Below are positions 1 to 6,376 of a stretch of DNA of 8,967 nucleotides, piece after piece. Positions within the stretch are counted from its first letter, which is position 1; each line of letters begins with the position of its first letter. The position numbers and the translations under genes were made by a program. This DNA is from an uncultured Porphyromonadaceae bacterium (GTDB lineage Bacteria; Bacteroidota; Bacteroidia; Bacteroidales; Muribaculaceae), in the NCBI GenBank assembly GCA_946183895.1, contig CAMHDX010000025.1:1-8967 (forward strand). Reading direction: 5' to 3'. A model generated the notes under the pieces. It was not told the origin of the DNA and did no database searches. It saw only the letters and a list, made by a program, of their open reading frames with translations.

Positions 1-180
1 TTCCGGCATTAACCGGACCAAGCTGCGACCCTCTTCGAGGCTCTTGCATGGTCTTTAACATGAAGTCGGACCTTCGGCCCGCCAGTGTCTTCGCCACTTT
101 TTCATTAGTAATCAAAGCCGTCAACACACTTTAGAAACTTGAGTTAAATAATTAAAGGTGTTATTCGTGTTAAAAGAGTG
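1..180 (-). other. Hairpin-rich stretch running off the left edge; possible leftward leader RNA or gene start
   Basis: I recognise no gene here. Read leftward, an AT-rich part (about 180-130) is followed by a GC-rich part with successive short hairpins: AGTGGC-GAA-GACACT (about 94-108, one mismatch), GGGCC-GAA-GGTCC (about 69-81), CCTC-GAA-GAGG (31-41) and CCGG-N6-CCGG near base 10. In the second hairpin the odd pair is a G-U wobble on the minus strand but an A-C mismatch on the plus strand, which slightly favours a leftward transcript. A candidate promoter lies just upstream at 186-218. One minus frame stays open from about 127 to the edge (about 42 codons, GTG or TTG start only). A plus frame is also open from base 3 to a TAG at 132-134. 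It could therefore be a structured leader, the start of a leftward gene, or the tail of a rightward gene. Confidence 0.3.
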
Positions 181-185
181 ATATG

Positions 186-218
186 CAAAGTTAAAACAAT
201 TACAACGATTTCGACCAA
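186..218 (-). promoter_or_regulatory. Candidate leftward Bacteroidetes promoter
   Basis: On the minus strand a TAACTTTG element (193-186) matches TAnnTTTG. A TTG (218-216) lies 22 bases upstream, slightly longer than the usual 19-21. It would start a transcript near base 180 into the hairpin-rich left edge. It lies about 55 bases beyond the end of the lipoprotein gene. Between them I see no convincing terminator, only a weak four-pair hairpin at 212-224 with no T run, so read-through from the upstream genes is possible. Confidence 0.4.
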
Positions 219-272
219 TTGTCGGCATCAGTTTTAAAATAGTTTAACAAGAGTGTAACGTCCACCTCCGCA

Positions 273-1172
273 TCAGTTGGTAGCGAGCAGCACGGCATAG
301 TTATACAACTTGCCGCCGTTGGTGTAGTGCATGCCGTAGCAGTCAAACTCAATCGAGTAGCTGTTGGCGACATAGTTGACATTAGCCACCAGATTAGTGA
401 CGGTGCGGGTGTCCATGGGGGTCCACACGCTGCCACTGAGGAACTCCGGCACTATCTCGGCTGCCTCGATGCTATAGCCGGTGGCGGTCGATGTGATGTG
501 CTCGGCGCCAAGCGGAATGCGCAGCTCTGCAATCTTGGGCATAGCCGCCACAAAGCTGATGTTGTGAATATTGATGCTGCCGCCCGGCGTGCTCACCGTG
601 GGCAAGTAGAACACAAAGTAGGTGTCGGTGCACTGCGCGATGGACTTGGTGCTGATCAGGTTCATCATCTCGGTCGCATTGTACTCCACCTTGTTGCCCG
701 TCTGGGGGTAGCTGTACAGCATGGGCGTGGTGATTGTTGTGGCGTAGGTGTTGCCGCGCGCCACGATATCCATGGTCAAGAACACCAGGTCGTTGTCAAA
801 GTCGGCATAGCCCTTGAGGTTACGCACCACGTAGCCATCCATGGGCACCAGGTCCGCATCACTGCTGATGGCAATGTGATTGTCATCGCTATAGGTCAAC
901 TTAGCACCGGTGAGGCTGAACGTAATCTCCGGCATGCGGGGCGCGAATGTAATTTTATTGAACGTCAAGTTGACGGTGCGCTCGGTGTAGTTCATCTCCA
1001 TCGCAATGTCGCATGCAGCCTTGTGAAACGCCGCCCCGTTAAAGGCGACCTCAACATTCTGGTCCGTGATGACGCAAGTAGCTGTGTGCTCCGGCTTGTC
1101 ATTGTTGCTGCCACAAGCCGCCATGAGTACGCTCATGGCAAGGATGCTCAAAAAACCAAAAATCTTTTTCAT
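273..1172 (-). CDS. Lipoprotein with two related beta-rich repeats (calycin-like family possible)
   Basis: The 299-residue product has a lipoprotein signal peptide: MKK, a hydrophobic stretch at residues 4-19, then Cys20 in LMAAC, followed by a polar GSNNDKPE linker. It should be lipidated at Cys20 and anchored to an envelope membrane; the acidic linker fits the surface-export signal seen in Bacteroidetes lipoproteins. Two segments resemble each other. The first, about residues 67-137, holds ITFAPRMPEI and then PMDGYVVRNL. The second, about 200-280, holds ISFVAAMPKI and then PMDTRTVTNL. Both are rich in alternating hydrophobic residues, as in small beta barrels; the calycin-like domains common in Bacteroidetes are my best guess. 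Four further cysteines are at 33, 54, 181 and 278. The gene lies 44 bases after the kdsC stop with only a weak promoter match between (TAATTTTA, no TTG box), so it is probably the last gene of the KDO operon. Its function is unknown. Confidence 0.75.
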   Translation of the reverse strand: MKKIFGFLSILAMSVLMAACGSNNDKPEHTATCVITDQNVEVAFNGAAFHKAACDIAMEMNYTERTVNLTFNKITFAPRMPEITFSLTGAKLTYSDDNHIAISSDADLVPMDGYVVRNLKGYADFDNDLVFLTMDIVARGNTYATTITTPMLYSYPQTGNKVEYNATEMMNLISTKSIAQCTDTYFVFYLPTVSTPGGSINIHNISFVAAMPKIAELRIPLGAEHITSTATGYSIEAAEIVPEFLSGSVWTPMDTRTVTNLVANVNYVANSYSIEFDCYGMHYTNGGKLYNYAVLLATN

Positions 1173-1216
1173 CTTGTCGTTGAATTGTAATTGTTAGATA
1201 AAATTACTTGAATTGA

Positions 1217-1693
1217 TTATGTTTGTTCGCTAATTATATACTCGATGAACTCGCGCACAGCGCCCTCGCCGCCGCGACGGCTGCACACGTAGTGGGCAAT
1301 CGCCTTGACCTCGGCGCAAGCGTCGGCGGGACAACCCACCATTCCACACTCGCTCATGCACACCATGTCCAGCACATCGTCGCCGATGTATGCCACGTCA
1401 TCGCGGGTGCAGTCATACTTCGCCATCAGCGCCTTGAGGGTATCCAGCTTGTCGTGCTTGCCCTGATACAACTCGGTGATGTGCAACTCGCGGGCGCGAT
1501 TCTCGACGATTGCCGACGTGCGACCCGTGATAATAGCCGGCACGATGCCGTGGGCGGGTAGCATCTCGTTGATGGCATAGCCGTCCTTGATGTCGAACGA
1601 CTTGAACACTTCGCCAGTGGGACCCATATTGATCTTGCCGTCGGTGAGCGTGCCGTCAACGTCCATTACCAGAAGTTTGATGCGTCGCTTCAT
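1217..1693 (-). CDS. kdsC: 3-deoxy-D-manno-octulosonate-8-phosphate phosphatase (KdsC)
   Basis: KdsC is a cytoplasmic HAD-superfamily phosphatase that removes the phosphate from KDO-8-phosphate, giving free KDO for activation by KdsB and incorporation into lipid A-core. Numbered from the ATG at 1693 (158 residues, a normal capless-HAD length), the HAD motifs are in order: DVDGTLTDG at 11-19 (nucleophile Asp11, acid/base Asp13), ITGR at 55-58 (Thr56), lysine in the GKHDK segment at 78-82, and GDDVLD at 104-109 for magnesium. The C-terminal GGEGAVREF tail is typical of KdsC and helps set it apart from other small HAD proteins. A longer GTG start at 1711 is possible but would overlap the preceding gene by 13 bases. 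The ATG at 1693 leaves a 5-base gap, is preceded by AAGG, and fits the family N terminus better, so I prefer it. Confidence 0.9.
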   Translation of the reverse strand: MKRRIKLLVMDVDGTLTDGKINMGPTGEVFKSFDIKDGYAINEMLPAHGIVPAIITGRTSAIVENRARELHITELYQGKHDKLDTLKALMAKYDCTRDDVAYIGDDVLDMVCMSECGMVGCPADACAEVKAIAHYVCSRRGGEGAVREFIEYIISEQT

Positions 1694-1698
1694 AGCCT

Positions 1699-2352
1699 TC
1701 ACTCGCCGCACTCGCGCTTGATGTTGTCCATAATCTGCTTGTAGGTGCCCAGGTGGCCGAACAGCGACGACGTGCCAAGCACAAATCCGTCAACACCATG
1801 CTGACCCCAGCGCTTCATGCGTTCGATGGTGCACGCTCCGTCAATGATAATCTCAATGTTGTAGCGTTCCTTGAGCTCAATCAACTTCTTGATCTTCTCG
1901 TCGACGTAGGGCAGGTAGATGTGACCGGCATAGCCCGGCTTGACCGCCATGACCAGGATGTTGCTGACCAACTCAAAGTAGTGCTCCATGCTCTCGATGG
2001 TGGTCTCGGGATTAATCACAATGCCGGGGATGCGCCCGGCGTCCTTGATCTTCTGGATCACAAACTCGGGGCGCGTGTCGGCGTCGGGGTGAAAATACAT
2101 GATGTCAACACCGGCGTTGGCAAACATCTGGATGTAGCGGCACGGCTGCTTAATCATCATGTGAACCTCAGTCACCAGCGATGTGTTGCGACACACCGAC
2201 TTCACGTCGCCCAAGCCCAATGCGAAGTTAGGCACATATCGACCGTCCATCACGTCAAGGTGTAGACGATTGGCACCGGCCAGCTCCAGACTCAACACCT
2301 CCGCCTTGAGGTTGTCAAAGTTGGCGCACATCAATGATGGTGAATATATCAT
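1699..2352 (-). CDS. Ribulose-phosphate 3-epimerase family protein, closer to allulose-6-phosphate epimerase (AlsE-like)
   Basis: This is a 217-residue TIM-barrel sugar-phosphate C3 epimerase. The family signature is intact: SPSLMC at 4-9, HLDVMDGRYVPN at 31-42 (metal ligands His31 and Asp33, Asp33 also catalytic), VHMM at 63-66 (His64), KPGYAG at 138-143 in the phosphate loop, and IIDGACT at 169-175 with the second catalytic Asp171. Several details match E. coli AlsE (D-allulose-6-phosphate to fructose-6-phosphate) better than housekeeping Rpe: SPSLMC, the NPETTIESM segment at 114-122, DGACT where Rpe usually has DGG, and LGTSSLF at 192-198. Both AlsE and Rpe can act on related ketose phosphates, so the substrate is open. 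The ATG overlaps the stop of the isomerase gene by four bases (ATGA), which implies translational coupling and probably consecutive reactions. Its placement inside a KDO cluster is unusual. Confidence 0.82.
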   Translation of the reverse strand: MIYSPSLMCANFDNLKAEVLSLELAGANRLHLDVMDGRYVPNFALGLGDVKSVCRNTSLVTEVHMMIKQPCRYIQMFANAGVDIMYFHPDADTRPEFVIQKIKDAGRIPGIVINPETTIESMEHYFELVSNILVMAVKPGYAGHIYLPYVDEKIKKLIELKERYNIEIIIDGACTIERMKRWGQHGVDGFVLGTSSLFGHLGTYKQIMDNIKRECGE

Positions 2353-3245
2353 AATTCTTTAAATTTTGTGACGAAACCCAACTTGACAAGCGCGGTTTGC
2401 AGAACCTCGCGCGGCTCAAGCAGTATCGTTGAGCCCTGAGCCACACTCATGCCGTCGCACTCCATCACGCCCTTGACCAGGGTGAAGCACTCGATGGTGT
2501 CGCTACCATTAGTGTAGGTTTCGATGTCGGTAATCATTCTTGTGGTATAAGTTTTCTCGGAAATCTCGTTGTGGCCCATGGGGCGCGCGGTGGACTTGAG
2601 GTTGATGTCAAGCACGCTGAGCGCCTTGTCAAGGTGCAACTCGCGCTTGTTGCCATGGTCGTCGGTGCGGTCGTAGTCGTAGAACCGATAGGTAAAGTCG
2701 GCACCCTCCTCAATCTCAAACACGAGACTGCCCGCGGTGATGGCATGCAACGTGCCGGGTTCCACGAACACGTAGTCGCCCGCCCTCACCGCCAGGCTAT
2801 CAGCCATTGCCATGAAGGCGCCCGCTGCCACCATGCGCGCCAACTCCTCGGCATCGCGGCAAGTGCAACCGTTGATAATGGTACCAGAGGCGGGCGCGTC
2901 AATAAAGTACCACGACTCACGCTTGCCTCGCGACAGATGCTCAATGGCGTTAGCCGCCCGGTCATCAGGATGCACCTGTATGCTCAGGTTCTCATGCGCC
3001 TCGGTCAGCGCCAGCGTGAGCGGAAAAAACTCGCACGACGCCATGCCGTAGCGGTCCTTCAGCAGCGGGAACACCTCGTTAAGCGTGTGTCCGCGGTGAG
3101 AGCCGTTCAAGATAGTGTTCGACACACCGGCGCGGCAGTACAGCGAGTACAGGTGGCCGATGCGGTCGCCTGCCACTCCCGTCAGCCGCCCAATCTTGGG
3201 GCCGCCCCAGATGGTATTGTGAACTATGGGTTGCAATAGTATCAT
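2349..3245 (-). CDS. Class I mannose-6-phosphate-isomerase-like zinc enzyme (cupin)
   Basis: The 298-residue product matches the short Bacillus-type phosphomannose isomerases, which interconvert fructose-6-phosphate and mannose-6-phosphate with zinc. Visible landmarks are TIWGG at 11-15, SIQVHPDD at 88-95 (zinc ligands Gln90 and His92), KRESWYF at 108-114 (Glu110), EPGTLHAI at 162-169 (His167) and YRFYDYDR at 186-193 (catalytic Arg187). So the metal site and catalytic arginine are present. The usual GESWEIS motif near residue 30 is changed to GHLYSLY (30-36), so the conserved Glu and Trp there are gone; substrate preference may differ from a housekeeping ManA. The gene begins 14 bases after kdsA and its stop overlaps the next start. 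It could supply mannose-6-phosphate, or act on another ketose phosphate made by the coupled epimerase. The fold assignment is firm, the substrate is not. Confidence 0.82.
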   Translation of the reverse strand: MILLQPIVHNTIWGGPKIGRLTGVAGDRIGHLYSLYCRAGVSNTILNGSHRGHTLNEVFPLLKDRYGMASCEFFPLTLALTEAHENLSIQVHPDDRAANAIEHLSRGKRESWYFIDAPASGTIINGCTCRDAEELARMVAAGAFMAMADSLAVRAGDYVFVEPGTLHAITAGSLVFEIEEGADFTYRFYDYDRTDDHGNKRELHLDKALSVLDINLKSTARPMGHNEISEKTYTTRMITDIETYTNGSDTIECFTLVKGVMECDGMSVAQGSTILLEPREVLQTALVKLGFVTKFKEL

Positions 3246-3259
3246 CAGTACTCTCGCGA

Positions 3260-4051
3260 TTACTCGGTTACGACTTGACGGATGCGCATTATCTTGTCGA
3301 GCAGCGCCTCCAAGTCCTCAAGCCTCAACATGCAACTGCCGTCACACAGGGCCTTCTCGGGCTCGTTGTGCACTTCCATGAACAGTCCCGACAGCACACC
3401 GGTTGCCACGGCAGCCTGCGCCAGATAGGGCACATACTCGCTCTTGCCGCTGTTGCCGTAGTTGAAGCCTCCGCCGCTGATTTGCACACTGTGGGTAGCG
3501 TCAAACAGCACCGGATAGCCCAACTTGGCCAGCCGCACCAACCCGGTCATGTCAACCACCAGGGTGTTGTAACCAAAGCAGTTGCCGCGCTCGCACAGCA
3601 TGAAGTCCTTGCAGCCGTAGTACTCCATCTTGCTCACCACGTTGTTCATCTCCTCGGGGCTCGAGAACTGTGCCTTCTTGATGTTCACGGTCTTGCCCGT
3701 GGCGGCTGCCGCCTTCAACAAGTCGGTCTGGCGGCACAGGAACGCCGGAATCTGCAGGATGTCGGCAACCTGAGCCACCGGCTCGGCCTGCCACGGCTCG
3801 TGGATGTCAGTCACAATCTTCACGCCACACTCGCGCTTGGCCTTGGACAGGATGCGCAGACCCTCGTCAAGGCCGGGACCGCGATAGTTGGTCGCCTTGG
3901 TGCGGTTGGCCTTGTCCCACGAGGCCTTGAAGTAAAAGTCTATATCGAACTTGTCGGTTATCGCCTTCAAGTGTTCGGCCATGTAAAGCACATTAGCCTC
4001 CGACTCGATGACGCATGGACCGGCAAGCAGTTTGAATTTTTTCTCTATCAT
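3260..4051 (-). CDS. kdsA: 3-deoxy-D-manno-octulosonate-8-phosphate synthase (KdsA), metal-dependent type
   Basis: KdsA condenses phosphoenolpyruvate with D-arabinose-5-phosphate to give KDO-8-phosphate, the committed step of KDO synthesis in the cytoplasm. The 263 residues show the family motifs in order: LAGPCVIES at 9-17, FKASWDKANR at 41-50 for PEP binding, TDIHEPWQAEP at 81-91, IPAFLCRQTDLL at 101-112, VNIKKAQF at 122-129, CERG at 153-156, FDATHSVQ at 183-190 and FMEVHNEPEKALCDG at 224-238. Cys13, His187, Glu226 and Asp237 correspond to the metal ligands of the Aquifex enzyme. An asparagine replaces that cysteine in the metal-independent E. coli class, so this enzyme should need a divalent metal. 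It is the first gene of the leftward operon, with its own promoter about 20 bases upstream of the ATG. Confidence 0.95.
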   Translation of the reverse strand: MIEKKFKLLAGPCVIESEANVLYMAEHLKAITDKFDIDFYFKASWDKANRTKATNYRGPGLDEGLRILSKAKRECGVKIVTDIHEPWQAEPVAQVADILQIPAFLCRQTDLLKAAAATGKTVNIKKAQFSSPEEMNNVVSKMEYYGCKDFMLCERGNCFGYNTLVVDMTGLVRLAKLGYPVLFDATHSVQISGGGFNYGNSGKSEYVPYLAQAAVATGVLSGLFMEVHNEPEKALCDGSCMLRLEDLEALLDKIMRIRQVVTE

Positions 4052-4073
4052 TACCGTTTCTACGTTTAATCTG

Positions 4074-4104
4074 CAAAATTACTCCATTTCCAATAAAGAA
4101 ACAA
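4074..4104 (-). promoter_or_regulatory. Promoter of the kdsA operon
   Basis: On the minus strand TAATTTTG (4081-4074) matches TAnnTTTG exactly, and TTG (4104-4102) lies 20 bases upstream, the optimal Bacteroidetes spacing. Transcription should start near 4068, giving a leader of roughly 15-18 bases before the kdsA ATG at 4051. Confidence 0.7.
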
Positions 4105-4110
4105 CAGTTG

Positions 4111-4131
4111 ACGCCATTCTTGGCGTTTTTT
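4111..4131 (+). terminator. Rightward intrinsic terminator with no visible upstream gene
   Basis: ACGCCA and TGGCGT pair perfectly around a TTCT loop and are followed by an unbroken T run to 4131. Read leftward there is no T run after the hairpin, so it should act only on rightward transcripts. The only DNA on its left is the leftward kdsA operon, so it would stop antisense transcription or end an unannotated RNA. It lies between the two divergent promoters. Confidence 0.65.
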
Positions 4132-4156
4132 ATGGTTTTTTATACCAGCTAATGCG

Positions 4157-4174
4157 TGTTATTGAACAATAACA
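4157..4174. repeat. 18-base inverted repeat in the divergent control region
   Basis: TGTTATTG and CAATAACA are perfect reverse complements separated by AA. The site lies 53 bases from the kdsA -33 element and about 67 bases before the rightward -7 element. Its symmetry and place suggest a binding site for a dimeric regulator controlling one or both sides. No T run follows it, so it is not a terminator. The regulator is unknown. Confidence 0.4.
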
Positions 4175-4240
4175 ACGTGACGGGACGGCTGTCGAGCCAC
4201 TTTTCAGGCAAATTATACCGATTATTCTATAAAAATTAAG

Positions 4241-4248
4241 TAGTTTTG
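4241..4248 (+). promoter_or_regulatory. Promoter element (-7) for the LtaS-like gene
   Basis: TAGTTTTG matches TAnnTTTG. The -33 region about 20 bases upstream is AT-rich but has no clean TTG, so the promoter may be weaker or need an activator. The start would be near 4254, leaving about 55 bases to the ATG at 4309, or about 100 to the alternative ATG at 4357. Confidence 0.55.
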
Positions 4249-4308
4249 CAGCGCGAAACCGGATTGTCGGTATTCTCACTATCACTAAACTCCAACTTTT
4301 AAGTAATA

Positions 4309-6333
4309 ATGAGCCGAGGCGGCAACTGCCTCTCCACTTGTTCAAAGCAACTCAAGATGAAATCACTATTCAGTCGATTGAAAACTCAGCCCGCGGTGAT
4401 CATGGCCATCAACCTCGCGATGATGATGGTCATCTACATGCTCATGCGGTGGTTTTTCTATTATATGAACAAAGGCAGTTTCCAGGACGTGACCACTGCC
4501 GACCTGCTGCTGATGTCGTGGGGCGGATTGCGGTTTGACCTGAGCGCGCTGTGCTACCTCAACGCGCTGTGCATCCTGCTGCAGTTCTTGCCGCTCAAGT
4601 GCCGCCACACTCCCGCCTACCAGCGGGTGGTCAAATACGTCTTTGTGGCAGTCAACACCCTTGGCATCGTGGTCAACGCCGCCGACATCGCCTACTTTGA
4701 GTTCGGCGGTCGCCGGTCGACGGCGACAAGATTCGCCGAGTACGGCGGCGAGAGCAACCTGGGCACTATCTTGCTCAACAGTGTCACCGGCTACTGGCAG
4801 GTGTGGCTCGCGGGCATTGCGCTGATTGCGGCGGTCGCGTTGTGCTACTACAACCCCGTCAAACAACGCCGCCCGCTCAGCGACTTGCCATCCGGTGCCG
4901 GCTACTATGTACCGCACAGCATCGTGTTCGCCCTCGCGCTGGTGCTCACACTGGGCGGCATGCGAGGCGGATTAGGCTTCAAGATGCACCCCCTGCGTCA
5001 GGACTCAGCCACCATCTATTGCCACAATCCGCATCAAGCCGCCATTGTGCTCAACACCCCCTTCACCATCATCACCACCGCTCACAAGAAGGGGTATGCC
5101 GAGCCGCACTTCTTCCCCGCCGAGCAATTGGACCAAATCTTCAATCCGGTCATCACGCCAGCCGAGACCGATGATGAGGGCATGAACAAGCTCAATGTGG
5201 TGGTCTTCCTGATGGAGAGTTTCTCGATGGAGTACACCGGCTTCTACAACCGCGAGCCGGGCTATGAGGGTTACACCCCGTTTCTCGACTCGTTGATAGC
5301 GCGCAGTCACAGTTTCCGCTACAGCTTTGCCAACGGCATACGCTCGGTGGACTGCATGCCCGCCGCCTTTGCCGGCATTCCGCGTTACATCAATCCTTAC
5401 TGCTACTTCATGTACTCCAGCAACACCCTGCAGGGCTTGCCGGCGATGCTCAAGGCTGAGGGCTACACCACGGCGTTCTTCCACGGCGCGCCCAACAACA
5501 CGCTCGGATTCAAGGGCTTCACCAACTCCATCGGCTTTGACAGCTACTACGGCATGGACGAGTACGGCGACAAGGACTTTGACGGCACGTGGGCAATCTT
5601 TGACGAGCCCTACCTGCGCTACTTTGCCGACAAGACCTGCGACATTGCGCGTCAAGGCAAGCCATTCTTCCTGACGGTGTTCACCGCGTCAAGCCACGAG
5701 CCGTTCACCATTCCGGAGCAATACAAGGGCACATTCACCCGCGGCGAGATTCCCATGCACCGCTCCATCAGCTACTCGGACTTTGCCATCAAGCAGTATT
5801 TTGAGAAGGTAAAAAACGAGCCGTGGGTCAATAACACCATCTTTGTGTTCACCGCCGACCACACCGGTGTGAGCCACCGCGAGGACTACAACAACGAGAT
5901 GGGCCGTTTTCTCATTCCCATCTTCTTCTACACCCCTGGCGGACAGCTCCCGGTGGGCTGCGACTCGACGCGTCTGATGCAGCAAACCGACATCACCCCG
6001 TCAATTCTCTCGCTGCTCCACTACTCCAAGCCCTACTTCTCGTTTGGCAAAAACATCTTTGAGAGCGATTCAACCTTTGTCAACTACGTCTTCAACGACC
6101 GCAACGGCTTGTCGATGTACTACCTTGACGACCTGATGATCGAGTACAACAACGACAAGTTGGTGGGCATCTATGAGTTCCGCAAGGACTTCTCGCTCAA
6201 GCACAACCTCATTGACAAGCGCGACAGCTACCCGCAGGTGCCGGCAATGGAGCGGCAGATGCAGGCGATCCTGCAGCAATACGTCACTCGAATGAAGGCG
6301 AATCGCCTCACGGCAGAGCCGGATGACGAGTAG
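4309..6333 (+). CDS. LtaS/sulfatase-superfamily membrane transferase (phosphoglycerol or phosphoethanolamine transferase type)
   Basis: The 674-residue product has five hydrophobic segments (about residues 27-48, 62-92, 107-126, 160-180, 203-218), then a large periplasmic alkaline-phosphatase-like domain. This is the layout of lipoteichoic-acid synthase LtaS. Catalytic landmarks fit: metal ligand Glu303 in FLMESFS, Ser346 in IRSVD where LtaS has its nucleophile Thr300, His463 in SSHEPF, and Asp517-His518 in FTADHTG. Members move phosphoglycerol or phosphoethanolamine groups onto envelope glycans or lipids, or hydrolyse such groups. Lipoteichoic acid is not expected in a Gram-negative, so the acceptor here is unknown; lipid A, core sugars or a periplasmic glycan are options. 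The ATG at 4309 follows an AT-rich TAAGTAATA typical of Bacteroidetes starts. The ATG at 4357 (MKSLFSRL) gives a more natural N terminus and would leave a GAGGC/GCCTC hairpin (4316-4332) in the leader. The gene is divergent from kdsA. Confidence 0.85.
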   Translation: MSRGGNCLSTCSKQLKMKSLFSRLKTQPAVIMAINLAMMMVIYMLMRWFFYYMNKGSFQDVTTADLLLMSWGGLRFDLSALCYLNALCILLQFLPLKCRHTPAYQRVVKYVFVAVNTLGIVVNAADIAYFEFGGRRSTATRFAEYGGESNLGTILLNSVTGYWQVWLAGIALIAAVALCYYNPVKQRRPLSDLPSGAGYYVPHSIVFALALVLTLGGMRGGLGFKMHPLRQDSATIYCHNPHQAAIVLNTPFTIITTAHKKGYAEPHFFPAEQLDQIFNPVITPAETDDEGMNKLNVVVFLMESFSMEYTGFYNREPGYEGYTPFLDSLIARSHSFRYSFANGIRSVDCMPAAFAGIPRYINPYCYFMYSSNTLQGLPAMLKAEGYTTAFFHGAPNNTLGFKGFTNSIGFDSYYGMDEYGDKDFDGTWAIFDEPYLRYFADKTCDIARQGKPFFLTVFTASSHEPFTIPEQYKGTFTRGEIPMHRSISYSDFAIKQYFEKVKNEPWVNNTIFVFTADHTGVSHREDYNNEMGRFLIPIFFYTPGGQLPVGCDSTRLMQQTDITPSILSLLHYSKPYFSFGKNIFESDSTFVNYVFNDRNGLSMYYLDDLMIEYNNDKLVGIYEFRKDFSLKHNLIDKRDSYPQVPAMERQMQAILQQYVTRMKANRLTAEPDDE

Positions 6334-6376
6334 ACCTGCCGGCGGCTACGGCTCAGCCTCAAGCGCAATGGCGCGG

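Noticed and set aside
212..224. Hairpin CGAC/GTCG as terminator of the lipoprotein gene
   Set aside because: Only four pairs and no T run on the minus strand.
327..1190. Plus-strand open frame of 287 codons opposite the lipoprotein
   Set aside because: The minus strand encodes a lipoprotein with signal peptide, lipobox and repeats; the plus frame is a low-complexity shadow.
1199..1206. TAATTTTA on the minus strand as a separate promoter for the lipoprotein
   Set aside because: The last base of the TAnnTTTG pattern is wrong and there is no TTG box 19-22 bases upstream.
1694..1711. GTG start six codons upstream for kdsC
   Set aside because: It would overlap the epimerase gene and add an atypical N terminus; the ATG at 1693 fits the family better.
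4366..4917. Minus-strand open frame within the LtaS-like gene
   Set aside because: It lies wholly inside a gene with clear membrane segments, has no promoter, and its composition is that of an antisense frame.
6334..6376. Terminator in the convergent gap between the LtaS-like and receptor genes
   Set aside because: Short GC-rich complementary pieces exist (such as GCGC/GCGC) but no stem is followed by a T run on either strand.
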